Origin: Paenibacillus sp. FSL R5-0912
GTDB lineage: Bacteria; Bacillota; Bacilli; Paenibacillales; Paenibacillaceae
Direction of reading: 5' to 3'
Length of the DNA: 64,000 bases
Assembly: GCF_000758605.1 (NCBI RefSeq)
Contig: NZ_CP009282.1
Span: 4,712,001 to 4,776,000, forward strand
Shown here: positions 36,202 to 44,990 of the stretch, piece after piece
How positions within the stretch are numbered: position 1 is the stretch's first letter
Layout of the letters: each line of letters starts with the position of its first letter
Position numbers and translations under genes: made by a program
The notes under the pieces: generated by a model
What the model saw: the letters and a program-made list of their open reading frames with translations, nothing else
The model's database searches: none
What the model was told of the DNA's origin: nothing

Positions 36202-37803
36202 TCATTGGCCGCTCTTACGGACCAGCACGCGATATTCCGACGGAGAGACACCGGTGATCTTCTTGAACACTTTGGAGAAATATTTCGGGTCCTGAATCCC
36301 GACCAAGGTACCGACATCTCCAGCCTTCAGTTCTCCGGTAAGCAGAATCTTGGCCTTTTCAATCCTGATCCGGGTCAGATACTCCAGGAAGCTCTCGCCT
36401 ACTTCCTTCCTGAACAGGTTGGCGAAATAATTCTTGCTTAGGTGTACAAGCCGGCTGATCGACTGCAGCGTAATTTCCTGATCATAGTACTGCTGAATAT
36501 ACTGGGTTGCCTTGATAATGCTGTTCCGGTCGCTGTTATACATCTCTATCATATGCTCTACCAGCGTTTCGAAGGCCTGCATGAACCATAGCCGGCTCTG
36601 TTCAAGCGTTTCCAGCATCGACAGCTCGTCGAAGTACTGCTTCTTGAGCTCCAGAACCTGTTCTGCATCCCTGGATACATCGGGCCACAAGGTTGTTAAG
36701 ATCATCAGCAGCTCTAGGGAGATAATCTGCACGAGATCCGCATCCCGGCGCACAGCCAGCTGCCCGAACAGCTGATTCAGATACTCCTCCAGCTCTCTGG
36801 TCTGGAAGGCGTACACCATAGACTGGATCTGGCGGCTGCTGATCTGAAGTGCCTCAAGCGGAGGTACTTGCGCCTTCAGTTCTTCGCTGCCGTGAACCAG
36901 AACACGCCCGCTTCCCATAAACAGCTTCTGCCCGGCAGCTTCCACGGCCTGGACATAAGCATTCTTCAGCTCTGCCCACTGCCCGTTCACTCCGCTAAGA
37001 CCAATCGTTGCAGTCCAGCTAGATTGGGCCGATAAGCGGCAGATAAGCTCTTCACTACAGCGGCGCACGAAGTCTAACCAGGCAAACCCTGCAGGCTCTG
37101 AGTTAAGCTCTGTGGTTACTATAATATTAAGCTCCCCCTGTCTGTCCGGGAACATCTCATACCCGAGGGTACGCTCAACCCAAATCTGCTCCAGCAGCCT
37201 GCGGATCACGCTCTGTCCTTGCCCATACCCCGGCTCAGCACTGCTGCCCAGGCTAATATGGAGCAAATATAGCGGCCGTGAATCCGCAAGTCCCGCCTGT
37301 GCGAGTCTACTTTTGTCTATCTGCCCCTGAACCGCCCCCCGCTCCATGAGCTCCAGCAGGAAATTCTCCTTATGCACCTGCTCCGGGTAAGCAGCCGGGG
37401 AAGAGACGGGCACGTTCTTCTGCACCGCCTCCAGGCTTTCCTTCAATTTAAGCAGCACCAGTTCAAAGTCACGCGGCATCATATCCGATTTGATCATATA
37501 CTCGGATACACTATGTCTGATCGCTTCCTTGGCATACTGGAAATCTTCGAGGTTGCTAAGGATAATAATCCTGATATCCGGTGAGAGCTTCCGTACCTCG
37601 GCGATTAGCTCGATGCCGTCCATTACAGGCATTTTCATATCGGTAATCAGAATATCCGGCAGCCCGGCTGCCATCACCTCGAGCGCTTCCCTGCCGTTCG
37701 ACGCTTCGCCTATGACCTCCATCCCGATGGACTCCCAATTAATCATCGACCGGATTCCATATCTTACGATAAATTCATCTTCTACGATAATGACCCGGTG
37801 CAT
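36202..37803 (-). CDS. AraC-type response regulator (YesN-like)
   Basis: The 533-residue regulator has a receiver domain at 1-120 with phosphoacceptor Asp55 (ILITDMKMP) and Lys in EYMIKSDM. A long middle region follows, and the C-terminal AraC double helix-turn-helix has SLSKNYFANLFRKEVG-type spacing and ends IQDPKYFSKVFKKITGVSPS. It would be phosphorylated by the adjacent kinase and activate the sugar transport genes. ATG 37803 lies one base from the kinase stop codon, so the two are cotranscribed and probably coupled. Confidence 0.93.
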   Translation of the reverse strand: MHRVIIVEDEFIVRYGIRSMINWESIGMEVIGEASNGREALEVMAAGLPDILITDMKMPVMDGIELIAEVRKLSPDIRIIILSNLEDFQYAKEAIRHSVSEYMIKSDMMPRDFELVLLKLKESLEAVQKNVPVSSPAAYPEQVHKENFLLELMERGAVQGQIDKSRLAQAGLADSRPLYLLHISLGSSAEPGYGQGQSVIRRLLEQIWVERTLGYEMFPDRQGELNIIVTTELNSEPAGFAWLDFVRRCSEELICRLSAQSSWTATIGLSGVNGQWAELKNAYVQAVEAAGQKLFMGSGRVLVHGSEELKAQVPPLEALQISSRQIQSMVYAFQTRELEEYLNQLFGQLAVRRDADLVQIISLELLMILTTLWPDVSRDAEQVLELKKQYFDELSMLETLEQSRLWFMQAFETLVEHMIEMYNSDRNSIIKATQYIQQYYDQEITLQSISRLVHLSKNYFANLFRKEVGESFLEYLTRIRIEKAKILLTGELKAGDVGTLVGIQDPKYFSKVFKKITGVSPSEYRVLVRKSGQ

Positions 37804-37804
37804 C

Positions 37805-39676
37805 TCAGCGGTTCCCCCTTATATCTTCTGTCATGAGTGGCAGCTTGATTCGTATTGACGTTCCTGTACCAGGCTCACTGTGAATCTCAATGCCGTACAT
37901 TTTTCCGCAAATCAGCTTAATCCGTTCATCCACATTGGCCAGTCCAATGCCACCCGATTTCTCCTCCTCTTGCGCTTGCCCGGCCAGCAGACTACGCGCA
38001 AGCGCCGGGTCTATCCCCTTCCCGTTGTCCGCTACTTCGAACCATACCAGATTGCCCGGCGCTTTGCTGCACGATATACGGATGCTCCCGCCGGACTCCA
38101 TCTCTCCAAAAGCATGGATAATCGCGTTCTCCACAATCGGCTGCAGTATCAGCTTGGGTGTCCGCAGGTGGCGGACTTCATCGTCCATCTCAACCACGGT
38201 CTCAATATTGAAGTTGAAGCGGAACTTTTGAATCCCCAGATAACACTGCACATGCTCGATTTCCTCTTCCACCGTAACCGTCTCTTCCCCTTTGCCCAGA
38301 CTGATCCGCAGCAGGCGTGACAATAAGCTGACCATCTCTGCTGCGTTGTTGGCTTTTTGAATCAAGGCCGTCCATTTAATAATATCCAGCGTGTTGTAGA
38401 GAAAATGCGGGTTAATCTGCGCCTGCAATGCCTTGAGCTCCGCCATCCGTTTCTGATCCTGCTCCAGATATACCGCTTTCAAAAGCTCGTCGATCCGCAC
38501 AACCATGTAGTTGAAATTATCGCCGAGAATATCGATTTCGTCATGCCGGCTTTTGGCTTTATAGCGGACGCTGAGCTCGCCGGACATCACCTGCCGCATC
38601 AGACGGATCATCTTCAGAATCGGATTCGTAATGGAATTCGCCAGCACCAGTGCAGCAATGACCGAGAAGACAATGCAGAGCAGCCCGACGAAGATGAAAA
38701 TCTGCAGCAGACGGTTCGAATCCTGGTACAGCGCCGCTTTGGAAATCACATTCACAACCACCCAGTCATTGGTGTGCAGCTTCTTAGCATTCACAATCAG
38801 GCTGTCGCCCTTGTACGTGAGTGGAAATCTCGTCTCCTCAGGGCCGGAGCCTATGAGCTTCTCGTAACCCGCCTCACCCAGCACCTCAGTCACACTTCTG
38901 CCAATCAGTCCGCTGTCCGGGTAGGAGACCAGCATGCCGCGGCCGTCCATCACGAAGCTTTGCAGGTCCCGGTTGTTGCTTACCGCCTTCGAGACCAGCT
39001 CCTTAATGACATCCTCCCGGATATCCAGGACAGCCACAATCCCCAGCGGACTGTCATCGGATATTTTGTACAATTGCTTGGCTACCGAGAAGACATGGGT
39101 ACTCTGCGAATTCAGACTGTCTACATAGGTCCCGTAGCGGGTCGGATACCAGCGGAAGTTGCTGCCGCCCTCAAGCGTCTGCAGGAATGGCTCTACCTCG
39201 GCTGGCGTGCGCTTGTTCCAGCGGTAGATTCCTTTGATATAATGCCTATCCGATACAAAAGAAATCGACTGCACATCCTGATTGATCGCCACAATCGTGG
39301 ACAGCTTCGTCGTTAGCGACAGACTATCCACATCATAGCTGGCCGTGTCTGTCCGATCAAGGGTCCGCAGCATGCCCACGATCTCGTTATTGTTCAGCAC
39401 CTGCATCATCATGTCCTTGTACACACCCAGCCGCGTATCCAGATTATCAGCGGTCTGGTACAGCAGATGCTCGGAATATTCGGTTACTTTGTGGTTAATC
39501 GTTGATTTGGAGATCGAAAATGAAATAATCCCCATGACCACCAGCGGTGTCAAGGAGAAGAGAACAAGAAGCAGCATCCACTTATAGCGCATGCTGCTCT
39601 TCATAATTTTGATCCAGGATATCAGGCGGAGCCGCATGGGCCTGGCAGAACTCTCAGGAGATGTAAGCATGCCCAC
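37805..39676 (-). CDS. Sensor histidine kinase (YesM-like)
   Basis: The 623-residue kinase has a first membrane helix near residue 35, an extracellular Cache-like sensor to about 300, a second helix, and HAMP (ILKMIRLMRQVMSGEL). The His_kinase domain has AQINPHFLYNTLD, with the phosphoacceptor His near 425, and the ATPase domain has VENAIIHAFG, VADNGKGID and GIGLANVDER. It should sense an extracellular sugar or sugar-bound receptor and phosphorylate the AraC-type regulator that follows. It lies between the permease genes and the regulator in one transcriptional direction. Confidence 0.93.
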   Translation of the reverse strand: MGMLTSPESSARPMRLRLISWIKIMKSSMRYKWMLLLVLFSLTPLVVMGIISFSISKSTINHKVTEYSEHLLYQTADNLDTRLGVYKDMMMQVLNNNEIVGMLRTLDRTDTASYDVDSLSLTTKLSTIVAINQDVQSISFVSDRHYIKGIYRWNKRTPAEVEPFLQTLEGGSNFRWYPTRYGTYVDSLNSQSTHVFSVAKQLYKISDDSPLGIVAVLDIREDVIKELVSKAVSNNRDLQSFVMDGRGMLVSYPDSGLIGRSVTEVLGEAGYEKLIGSGPEETRFPLTYKGDSLIVNAKKLHTNDWVVVNVISKAALYQDSNRLLQIFIFVGLLCIVFSVIAALVLANSITNPILKMIRLMRQVMSGELSVRYKAKSRHDEIDILGDNFNYMVVRIDELLKAVYLEQDQKRMAELKALQAQINPHFLYNTLDIIKWTALIQKANNAAEMVSLLSRLLRISLGKGEETVTVEEEIEHVQCYLGIQKFRFNFNIETVVEMDDEVRHLRTPKLILQPIVENAIIHAFGEMESGGSIRISCSKAPGNLVWFEVADNGKGIDPALARSLLAGQAQEEEKSGGIGLANVDERIKLICGKMYGIEIHSEPGTGTSIRIKLPLMTEDIRGNR

Positions 39677-39696
39677 TATCCTTTCGCGTTTAAGAA

Positions 39697-40509
39697 TTAA
39701 CCTTTGACACCGGACATCGCCACACCCTGGACAATATGCCGCTGAAGAAGAATGAACACCAGAATCGTCGGTATCGCCGCAATGGCACTTGCCGTCATAA
39801 TCAGATTGAGCGACATGTTATTATTCGACAAAAAGGTGGGCAGCCCTGCCGAAAGAATCATATTCTCTTCTGAGGTAATCGCCAGATAAGGCCACAGGAA
39901 GTTATTCCAGGAGAGGATAAAGAAGAAGATTCCCACAGAGACCATGGCTGAGCGCGTAAGCGGCAGACAGATACTCCACCATAACCGGAAGCTGCGGCTG
40001 CCGTCAATCTGCGCGGCTTCAATATAATCCCTGGGTACCCCGTCCATGAATTGCTTCAGCAGCAGAATGCCGATCGGGTTGGTCAGCCCGGGCAGGATAA
40101 TCGCCCAGATGTTATCAATCAGCTGCAGATGCAGCGCAGTTTCATAGAGCGGAATCAGTATAGCTTCTGTCGGAATCAGCAGACCTGAAACGATCAGCAC
40201 ATAGAATATCCCCCGCGTCCGGAAAGGCAGCTTGGAGAAGGAGAATGCCGCCAGCGAGCTGAGCAGAATGGATATGACGGTGGTGAGGACACCTATGACC
40301 AGACTGTTCCACGTCCAATGCAGAATTTGCGAGTCCCGGATGACTTTGACATAGTTATCGGTATTCAGATCTGACCAATTCACCCAATCAGCCAGCGTAT
40401 ATACGTTCACACCGTCAGGCTTCAGGGAGGTGAGGAACATCCAGATCAGCGGAAAAACAAACAGCAGCGCAAGCAGAACAGCAGCAATATTTAAAGCAAG
40501 CTTCTTCAT
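39697..40509 (-). CDS. Sugar ABC transporter permease (MalG type)
   Basis: The 270-residue protein has six membrane helices. The cytoplasmic EAA loop is EAAQIDGSRSFRLWWSICLP, which docks the ATPase. The C-terminus (HIVQGVAMSGVKG) is typical of CUT1 MalG-type permeases. It pairs with the MalF-type gene 13 bp upstream. The kinase gene follows 20 bp after its stop, so transport and sensing genes appear to share a transcript. Confidence 0.93.
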   Translation of the reverse strand: MKKLALNIAAVLLALLFVFPLIWMFLTSLKPDGVNVYTLADWVNWSDLNTDNYVKVIRDSQILHWTWNSLVIGVLTTVISILLSSLAAFSFSKLPFRTRGIFYVLIVSGLLIPTEAILIPLYETALHLQLIDNIWAIILPGLTNPIGILLLKQFMDGVPRDYIEAAQIDGSRSFRLWWSICLPLTRSAMVSVGIFFFILSWNNFLWPYLAITSEENMILSAGLPTFLSNNNMSLNLIMTASAIAAIPTILVFILLQRHIVQGVAMSGVKG

Positions 40510-40522
40510 GAACGTCTCCCTC

Positions 40523-41446
40523 CTATCCGTCTTTGCGGTCTGTGATTTTGAATTGAACCACGGCGATCAGCAGCATGATGAAGCAGAAGATCATTGATTG
40601 CGCTGCGGCCAGGCCGAACATATCCTTCTTGAACCCCGTGACATAGATATAGCGGATCATGGTATTGGTGGAATCTCCCGGCCCGCCGCCGGTCATAATC
40701 TGTACCTGTCCGAACAGCTTGAGGCAATTGATAATCTGATAAAAGATCTGGATCTTCATCACACTGGACAGCCCCGGCAGGGTGATGCTCCAGAAGCGCT
40801 GCCAGGCATTCGCGCCGTCGATCTTCGCCGCTTCATAATGATCTGTAGGGATTTCCTGCAGTCCGGCCAGAAACAGCACCATCACAAACCCGACGCTCCA
40901 CCAGTCTGTCGCTATCGTAATCGCCCACCACACGAACCTGTGATCGGTGAGCCAGTTGATATCCGTGTTCATACCGAGGGCATGCAACAGAGCATTCACC
41001 GGGCCGTTCTTCGCATCGAACAGCTTCAGCCAGATGAAGCTGACCACAGAGACGGACAGGACATAGGGCAGGAAGAACACGGAGCGGATCAGGGTCCGTA
41101 CCCAAATTCTCTGATTGATGATCAGCGCCAGTACCAGTCCAAGCACCAATACGGTTGGCGCGCACAGCAGTACGAAATAAAAGGAGTTCCACAAATACGA
41201 ATAGAAATCCGGATTCTCTAAAATTTTCTTATAGTTGGCCAATGCAACATACTTCTGCATCCCCTGAATGCCCCAGACATGCAGGCTCATCCAGGCTCCG
41301 TTGATTACTGGCCACAAGTAGAACACTGTAAACGGTACCAGAAAGGGGACCAGATAAAAAATAGCTTTTATTTCCTTCAGTAGATGTATGGGCTCTCTCC
41401 TGCGAAGAGGCGTTGCCGCTTTATTCTCTATTACACTCCGCTCCAT
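40523..41446 (-). CDS. Sugar ABC transporter permease (MalF type)
   Basis: The 307-residue protein has six membrane helices after a polar N-terminus. The EAA loop is EAAKIDGANAWQRFWSITLP. The order binding protein, MalF-type, MalG-type is that of CUT1 oligosaccharide importers. It starts 97 bp after binding protein 2. The substrate is not evident; the neighbouring glycosidases suggest a plant or host glycan oligomer. Confidence 0.93.
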   Translation of the reverse strand: MERSVIENKAATPLRRREPIHLLKEIKAIFYLVPFLVPFTVFYLWPVINGAWMSLHVWGIQGMQKYVALANYKKILENPDFYSYLWNSFYFVLLCAPTVLVLGLVLALIINQRIWVRTLIRSVFFLPYVLSVSVVSFIWLKLFDAKNGPVNALLHALGMNTDINWLTDHRFVWWAITIATDWWSVGFVMVLFLAGLQEIPTDHYEAAKIDGANAWQRFWSITLPGLSSVMKIQIFYQIINCLKLFGQVQIMTGGGPGDSTNTMIRYIYVTGFKKDMFGLAAAQSMIFCFIMLLIAVVQFKITDRKDG

Positions 41447-41543
41447 CGGTTATTCTCTCCTTCAATTAAGTTTGCGCATGGGCTGGAAGGACTGGCCACC
41501 CGCCCTTACGGCGGCGGGGGCCGTACCTTTCCTGCAGAGGGAG

Positions 41544-42854
41544 CTAGTTCTCCAGCACTTCGTTAATCTGTTTCTCCAGCTTCGCAAGCCCGTCTTCCGG
41601 ACTCTCGCTGCCGAAGATGATGTTCTGCAGCTCTTCGGAGATAGTGGTAATGATGGTGGTATACTTATCTGTCGGCGGGGCAAATTTCACAGTCTTCTGC
41701 GCCTCGATGAATTCGCTGCGGTATGGCAGACTCTTGTAAGCATCGCTGGTAGTTACTTTGCTGTTCGCAGGCACATGACCCGCCTGGCCCCAGGTTTCTC
41801 CGCCTATTTCAGAGAAATACTTCATAAACTTGGCTGCCGCCTCCTGCTTCTCAGGAGTGACATAGGACGGAATTACAAGCGTATGGGAGCTGGCCCAGTG
41901 TGTCTGGCTGCCAAAGATCGGAGGAAGCGGCATTGCGCCGATATGCAGGGATTCATCCCCGAGGAGCAGCCCCGCTTCCCATACACCGCCGAACCAGAAA
42001 GCAGCTTTGCCGTTATGGAAGGTATCCCACGGCGTTTTGTCATTGAGATCGGCATATTTATTGTTGAAGACGTCCAGATAGAATTTCAGAACATCCAGCG
42101 CCTGCGGATTGTTGATGCTGGCTTTGGTCAACTCCGAATTTAGAATATCCCCGCCGGCTTCATAATAGAGATTGAGGAACGGCTCTTGGAAATAGGGGGT
42201 ATTCACAGCCATCGCCTGCACATCCGGCACTTTGGCTTGAATATCCGCCAGCGTCTTCTCGAAGCCCGCCGGTGTCATTTCACCCAGCTTAGGGGTGCCG
42301 TCCTCATTCAGCAGATCCGCCTTCTGCAGAATGTCCTTATTGTAGTAGAACATATGGAAGTGGGTATCCAGCGGGACAGCGTAAGGCTTACCCTCGTAGG
42401 ACACACTCTGCATGTTGGAATCAGAGATCTCCTTCAGGTCAAATCCGACCTTGGACGCCAGCTCATCTACAGGTACAATCTGCTGTGCCTTCACGAACGG
42501 GGAGATCCGGTCCACATGGGCAATGGCAATATCCGGGCCTTTGGAGGAAGACAGCGCCGTGCTAAGCTTCGCGTAATACTCATTGGATTCGAGGCGGAGC
42601 GGCTTCACGGTCACCTCTTTCTGCGAGTCATTGAAATCCTTGATAATCTGGTCTACGAATTCCCCTTCCCCGCCGCCGAACATGTTCCAGAACGATATCT
42701 CTACCGGACTGCCGCCTGCACTCTCTGTCTTTGCCGGTTCATTCGCCTTGGCAGGCTCACCGTTCTCTTTGTTTCCGGATGAGCAACCCGGCAGAATCAG
42801 GGCCAGTGTCAGCCCGGCCGTTACCAAACCTGTGAACTTCTTATTTATCCTCAT
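41544..42854 (-). CDS. Extracellular sugar-binding lipoprotein (paralogue 2)
   Basis: I chose ATG 42854 (AGAGGG eight bases upstream) rather than a farther upstream start, because the lipoprotein signal then begins cleanly as MRINKKFTG and ends LILPGC with lipidated Cys24. The mature part is a family-1 solute-binding protein (ISFWNMFGGGEGEFV, PDIAIAHVDRISPF, YYNKDILQKADL). It is the first gene of the transporter run and so the probable main receptor. A diverged cre-like site lies 56 bp upstream. It is closely similar to the protein at 34852-36123. Confidence 0.92.
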   Translation of the reverse strand: MRINKKFTGLVTAGLTLALILPGCSSGNKENGEPAKANEPAKTESAGGSPVEISFWNMFGGGEGEFVDQIIKDFNDSQKEVTVKPLRLESNEYYAKLSTALSSSKGPDIAIAHVDRISPFVKAQQIVPVDELASKVGFDLKEISDSNMQSVSYEGKPYAVPLDTHFHMFYYNKDILQKADLLNEDGTPKLGEMTPAGFEKTLADIQAKVPDVQAMAVNTPYFQEPFLNLYYEAGGDILNSELTKASINNPQALDVLKFYLDVFNNKYADLNDKTPWDTFHNGKAAFWFGGVWEAGLLLGDESLHIGAMPLPPIFGSQTHWASSHTLVIPSYVTPEKQEAAAKFMKYFSEIGGETWGQAGHVPANSKVTTSDAYKSLPYRSEFIEAQKTVKFAPPTDKYTTIITTISEELQNIIFGSESPEDGLAKLEKQINEVLEN

Positions 42855-42909
42855 TTGAACAACCCTCTCGTCAAAAAAGTTTGTGTGCGAGAGCCCTCTC
42901 ATACATTCA

Positions 42910-42923
42910 TGTAAGGGCTTTCT
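42910..42923. promoter_or_regulatory. Diverged cre-like site upstream of binding protein 2
   Basis: TGTAAGGGCTTTCT matches the CcpA consensus at 12 of 14 positions. It resembles the sites before the other binding protein and the BNR glycosidase. It overlaps an imperfect hairpin, AAGCCCT with AGGGCT, across 42892-42920. Confidence 0.35.
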
Positions 42924-43107
42924 TATCTCTCACTCTACAGGGGATGAGGCAACTGTTGAACCGACAAACCGCTGCTCCTTGGTGAACAAACGACAGATGT
43001 TATTGGCGCGGGGCTGACGCAAAGGTAGACGATCTTAAGGAGGGTGGAGAATCGTAAGGTGCGGAAACGGGACTTCCAGTCCCCATTGAAATTAGCAACT
43101 GCTGGAA

Positions 43108-43242
43108 ATGGCGATCATCCTCGCATCTGCCACATCTCTCGGACCTGGCTCCGACTCTGACCCTGACTCCGACTCCGACTCCGACTCTGGCTCCTACTCC
43201 GACTCTGGCTCCTACTCCGACTCTGACTCTGGCTCTGCATAG
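43108..43242 (+). CDS. 44-codon Ser-Asp repeat open frame (doubtful gene)
   Basis: ATG 43108 opens a frame reading MAIILASATSLGPG, followed by alternating Ser-Asp, Ser-Gly and Ser-Tyr pairs to a TAG at 43240-43242. The DNA is a hexanucleotide-type microsatellite of GACTCC/GACTCT/GGCTCC units. Only a weak GGAA precedes the start, too close for good initiation. It could be an expanded microsatellite with no product. Confidence 0.25.
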   Translation: MAIILASATSLGPGSDSDPDSDSDSDSGSYSDSGSYSDSDSGSA

Positions 43243-43246
43243 CAGT

Positions 43247-43372
43247 TGGATAAATGTATCTTAATTCGAAGGTTTTGGCGGTTTTGAGGTAATTAGATGG
43301 ATAAACGTCATTTAATTACATGCCTTCACCCTACTGTGAATTATTCCCGGCCTATTAAGTGCTGTTTATCCA
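43247..43372. repeat. Three copies of a TGGATAAAC-type 20-mer near the IS end
   Basis: Copies are at 43247-43266 (+), 43298-43317 (+) and 43353-43372 (-), with consensus TGGATAAAYRKCAYTTAATW. The two direct copies are 51 bp apart. The stretch 42924-43246 upstream contains the Ser-Asp microsatellite and no other recognised feature. Confidence 0.6.
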
Positions 43373-43479
43373 CCTGTTGCCCGGCAAGGGCGCCTCCGTT
43401 CATAAGCAAGTGGAGAAAATCCAACTGCTATGAACGAATTTGTCAATCCCCCTGTTTCTTCCCTTTTTAACAAAGGTTT

Positions 43480-43700
43480 TTTCAATCCCTTGGGCATGGA
43501 GACAACATGCGAGTCGTCGGCTGGCACACTGCTATCCGTGGGTTGGTTCCACATGTTAGGCCTACGTCGAAGGAGCTTCCCTAAACTATTGTCGCACGTC
43601 AAACCCATCCGGGTTTTGTGCAGTTGGATTTCGTGGATTCTCCTCGAACCTTTCTCGTTGTCTCCATGCCCCAAGGATTCATCCTTTGGGGACAGGCTTT
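43480..43700 (-). ncRNA. Candidate IS1111-type guide (seek/bridge) RNA
   Basis: Downstream of the transposase on its strand, an 18-bp inverted repeat (43657-43675 with 43489-43506, one extra C) would close a domain of about 150 bases. The same CCTTGGGG sequence can instead pair locally with CCCCAAAGGAT (43665-43697 region), giving two alternative folds. The place matches where IS1111 elements encode their target-choosing RNA. Expression is not shown. Confidence 0.4.
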
Positions 43701-43713
43701 TTCTTGTTCTATA

Positions 43714-44829
43714 TTATGCGATTCCTGCTTCTGCCTTTACCGCAACACACCAAATGAATCCGACCAATTCCCGTCCCACCGCTGCGATCACCAAGTTTCG
43801 GTGTTTTCCCCGTTTGACCATCTGCACATATTTTTTGTGCAATCTCTCCTGCGCCTTCCATGACGTTTCCTGGACATGAGCACTTTGCCCTTCTAACCGC
43901 TTTTCTAAATCGCCTTTGACCGCCGGAAGGTAACGGTAACTCCAGGCCGATTCCACCAAAGCACGCCTTACGGAGGCATTTCCTGTTTTAGTCAGGCGGC
44001 CCCGTCTTGTCTTGGGTCCTGTAGAAGATTCCCGCGGAACCAGTCCCAGGTAACTCATCAGCTGCGCAGGCGAACGGAACCGCTCAAAATTCCCGATTTC
44101 AACGACGAGCGTCATGGCCGTGAGCAGGGCAATCCCCCGAAGACCCTGGAGCGCTTGAATCACAGAGGCGTACGGGCAGATTTCGGCTTCTTTCCGCATG
44201 GCCTCCTCTAGCCGTTTAATGCGCTCCTCCACCTCCCGCAACTGTTGTTGCATCTCGGTGAATACCCGTTCTTGCGCGGTATGCTCAAACGTCAAGGTAG
44301 AGAGCCACAGCCGGTATCGTTTCGTCCAGCGTTTTTTCATCCCTTCCGGGGTGTGGATCTGGTGCCGTAACAGAAAATGAACGAGGTGCTGCCGGGCCCG
44401 GTGCAGTTCTTCCCGAGCATTCTCCCGGGCTCGGATGAGATCCCGAAGAGCCTCGAGTTCCGGAGTGGGTACATGAATGGCCGTCAATTCTCCCGCACGG
44501 TGGAGCTGAGCGAGCCGCTCTGCATCCCGTCGGTCGGTTTTAATGGCATCGCCTGAACGCTGAGGAATACGTGAGGGGGCGATGACCGTGCAGGAAATTC
44601 CCATCTTGGTCAGCCAGCGATACAAATCATACCCGGTGGGTCCCGCCTCATAGCAGACTTCAAGAGTAACCTCCGGGCTTTTCAGTTTCCGAATGAGTCG
44701 TCCTACAGCATCTGGCGTATGGGCAATCGCTCCGTGATACCGTGCGGGGTCCCGTCCCTCGTCTGCAATCGCCACTGCAATTTTTTCTTTTGACACGTCC
44801 AAACCTACGTATTTTATGGTATTCTTCAT
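43714..44829 (-). CDS. IS110/IS1111-family transposase
   Basis: The N-terminal RuvC-like DEDD domain starts YVGLDVSKEKIAVAIAD and includes KTDRRDAERLA. A coiled-coil middle follows, and the C-terminal Transposase_20 domain has LQGLRGIALLTAMTLVVEIG and SYLGLVPRESSTG with its serine region. I chose ATG 44829 because AAAGGAG lies at normal spacing; an upstream ATG 44880 lacks one. The length of about 371 residues is usual for the family, so it looks intact. The family recombines DNA with a guide RNA encoded in the element. Confidence 0.9.
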   Translation of the reverse strand: MKNTIKYVGLDVSKEKIAVAIADEGRDPARYHGAIAHTPDAVGRLIRKLKSPEVTLEVCYEAGPTGYDLYRWLTKMGISCTVIAPSRIPQRSGDAIKTDRRDAERLAQLHRAGELTAIHVPTPELEALRDLIRARENAREELHRARQHLVHFLLRHQIHTPEGMKKRWTKRYRLWLSTLTFEHTAQERVFTEMQQQLREVEERIKRLEEAMRKEAEICPYASVIQALQGLRGIALLTAMTLVVEIGNFERFRSPAQLMSYLGLVPRESSTGPKTRRGRLTKTGNASVRRALVESAWSYRYLPAVKGDLEKRLEGQSAHVQETSWKAQERLHKKYVQMVKRGKHRNLVIAAVGRELVGFIWCVAVKAEAGIA

Positions 44830-44951
44830 AGTAACAGCTCCTTTCGCATTTAGCTCTGAAATGGTTGTCCTTACTCCCATTTTAACCTAAGGTGTGCGAA
44901 CAGGGGCTGCCTTTCGTTCATCATAACTATATAGATGGTACTTGGATCAAT

Positions 44952-44974
44952 AAAAAAGAGCCCCGAAGGGCTCC
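44952..44974 (-). terminator. Rho-independent terminator of the BNR glycosidase gene
   Basis: On the minus strand GAGCCCC-TTCG-GGGGCTC forms a UUCG tetraloop hairpin followed by six T. It lies 16 bp after the stop codon. Confidence 0.85.
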
Positions 44975-44990
44975 AGAAAGGAATCGCAGA

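Larger units (their letters stand above)
43370..44910 (-). mobile_element. IS110/IS1111-family insertion sequence (ends approximate)
   Basis: An IS110-family transposase gene is followed by about 340 bp of non-coding DNA and preceded by only about 80 bp. That layout, long on the 3' side, is known for the IS1111 subgroup, as are subterminal inverted repeats. CCTGTT plus GC appears near both ends (about 43374 on plus, about 44898 on minus). Exact ends cannot be fixed. It separates the binding-protein gene from the glycosidase genes. Confidence 0.7.
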
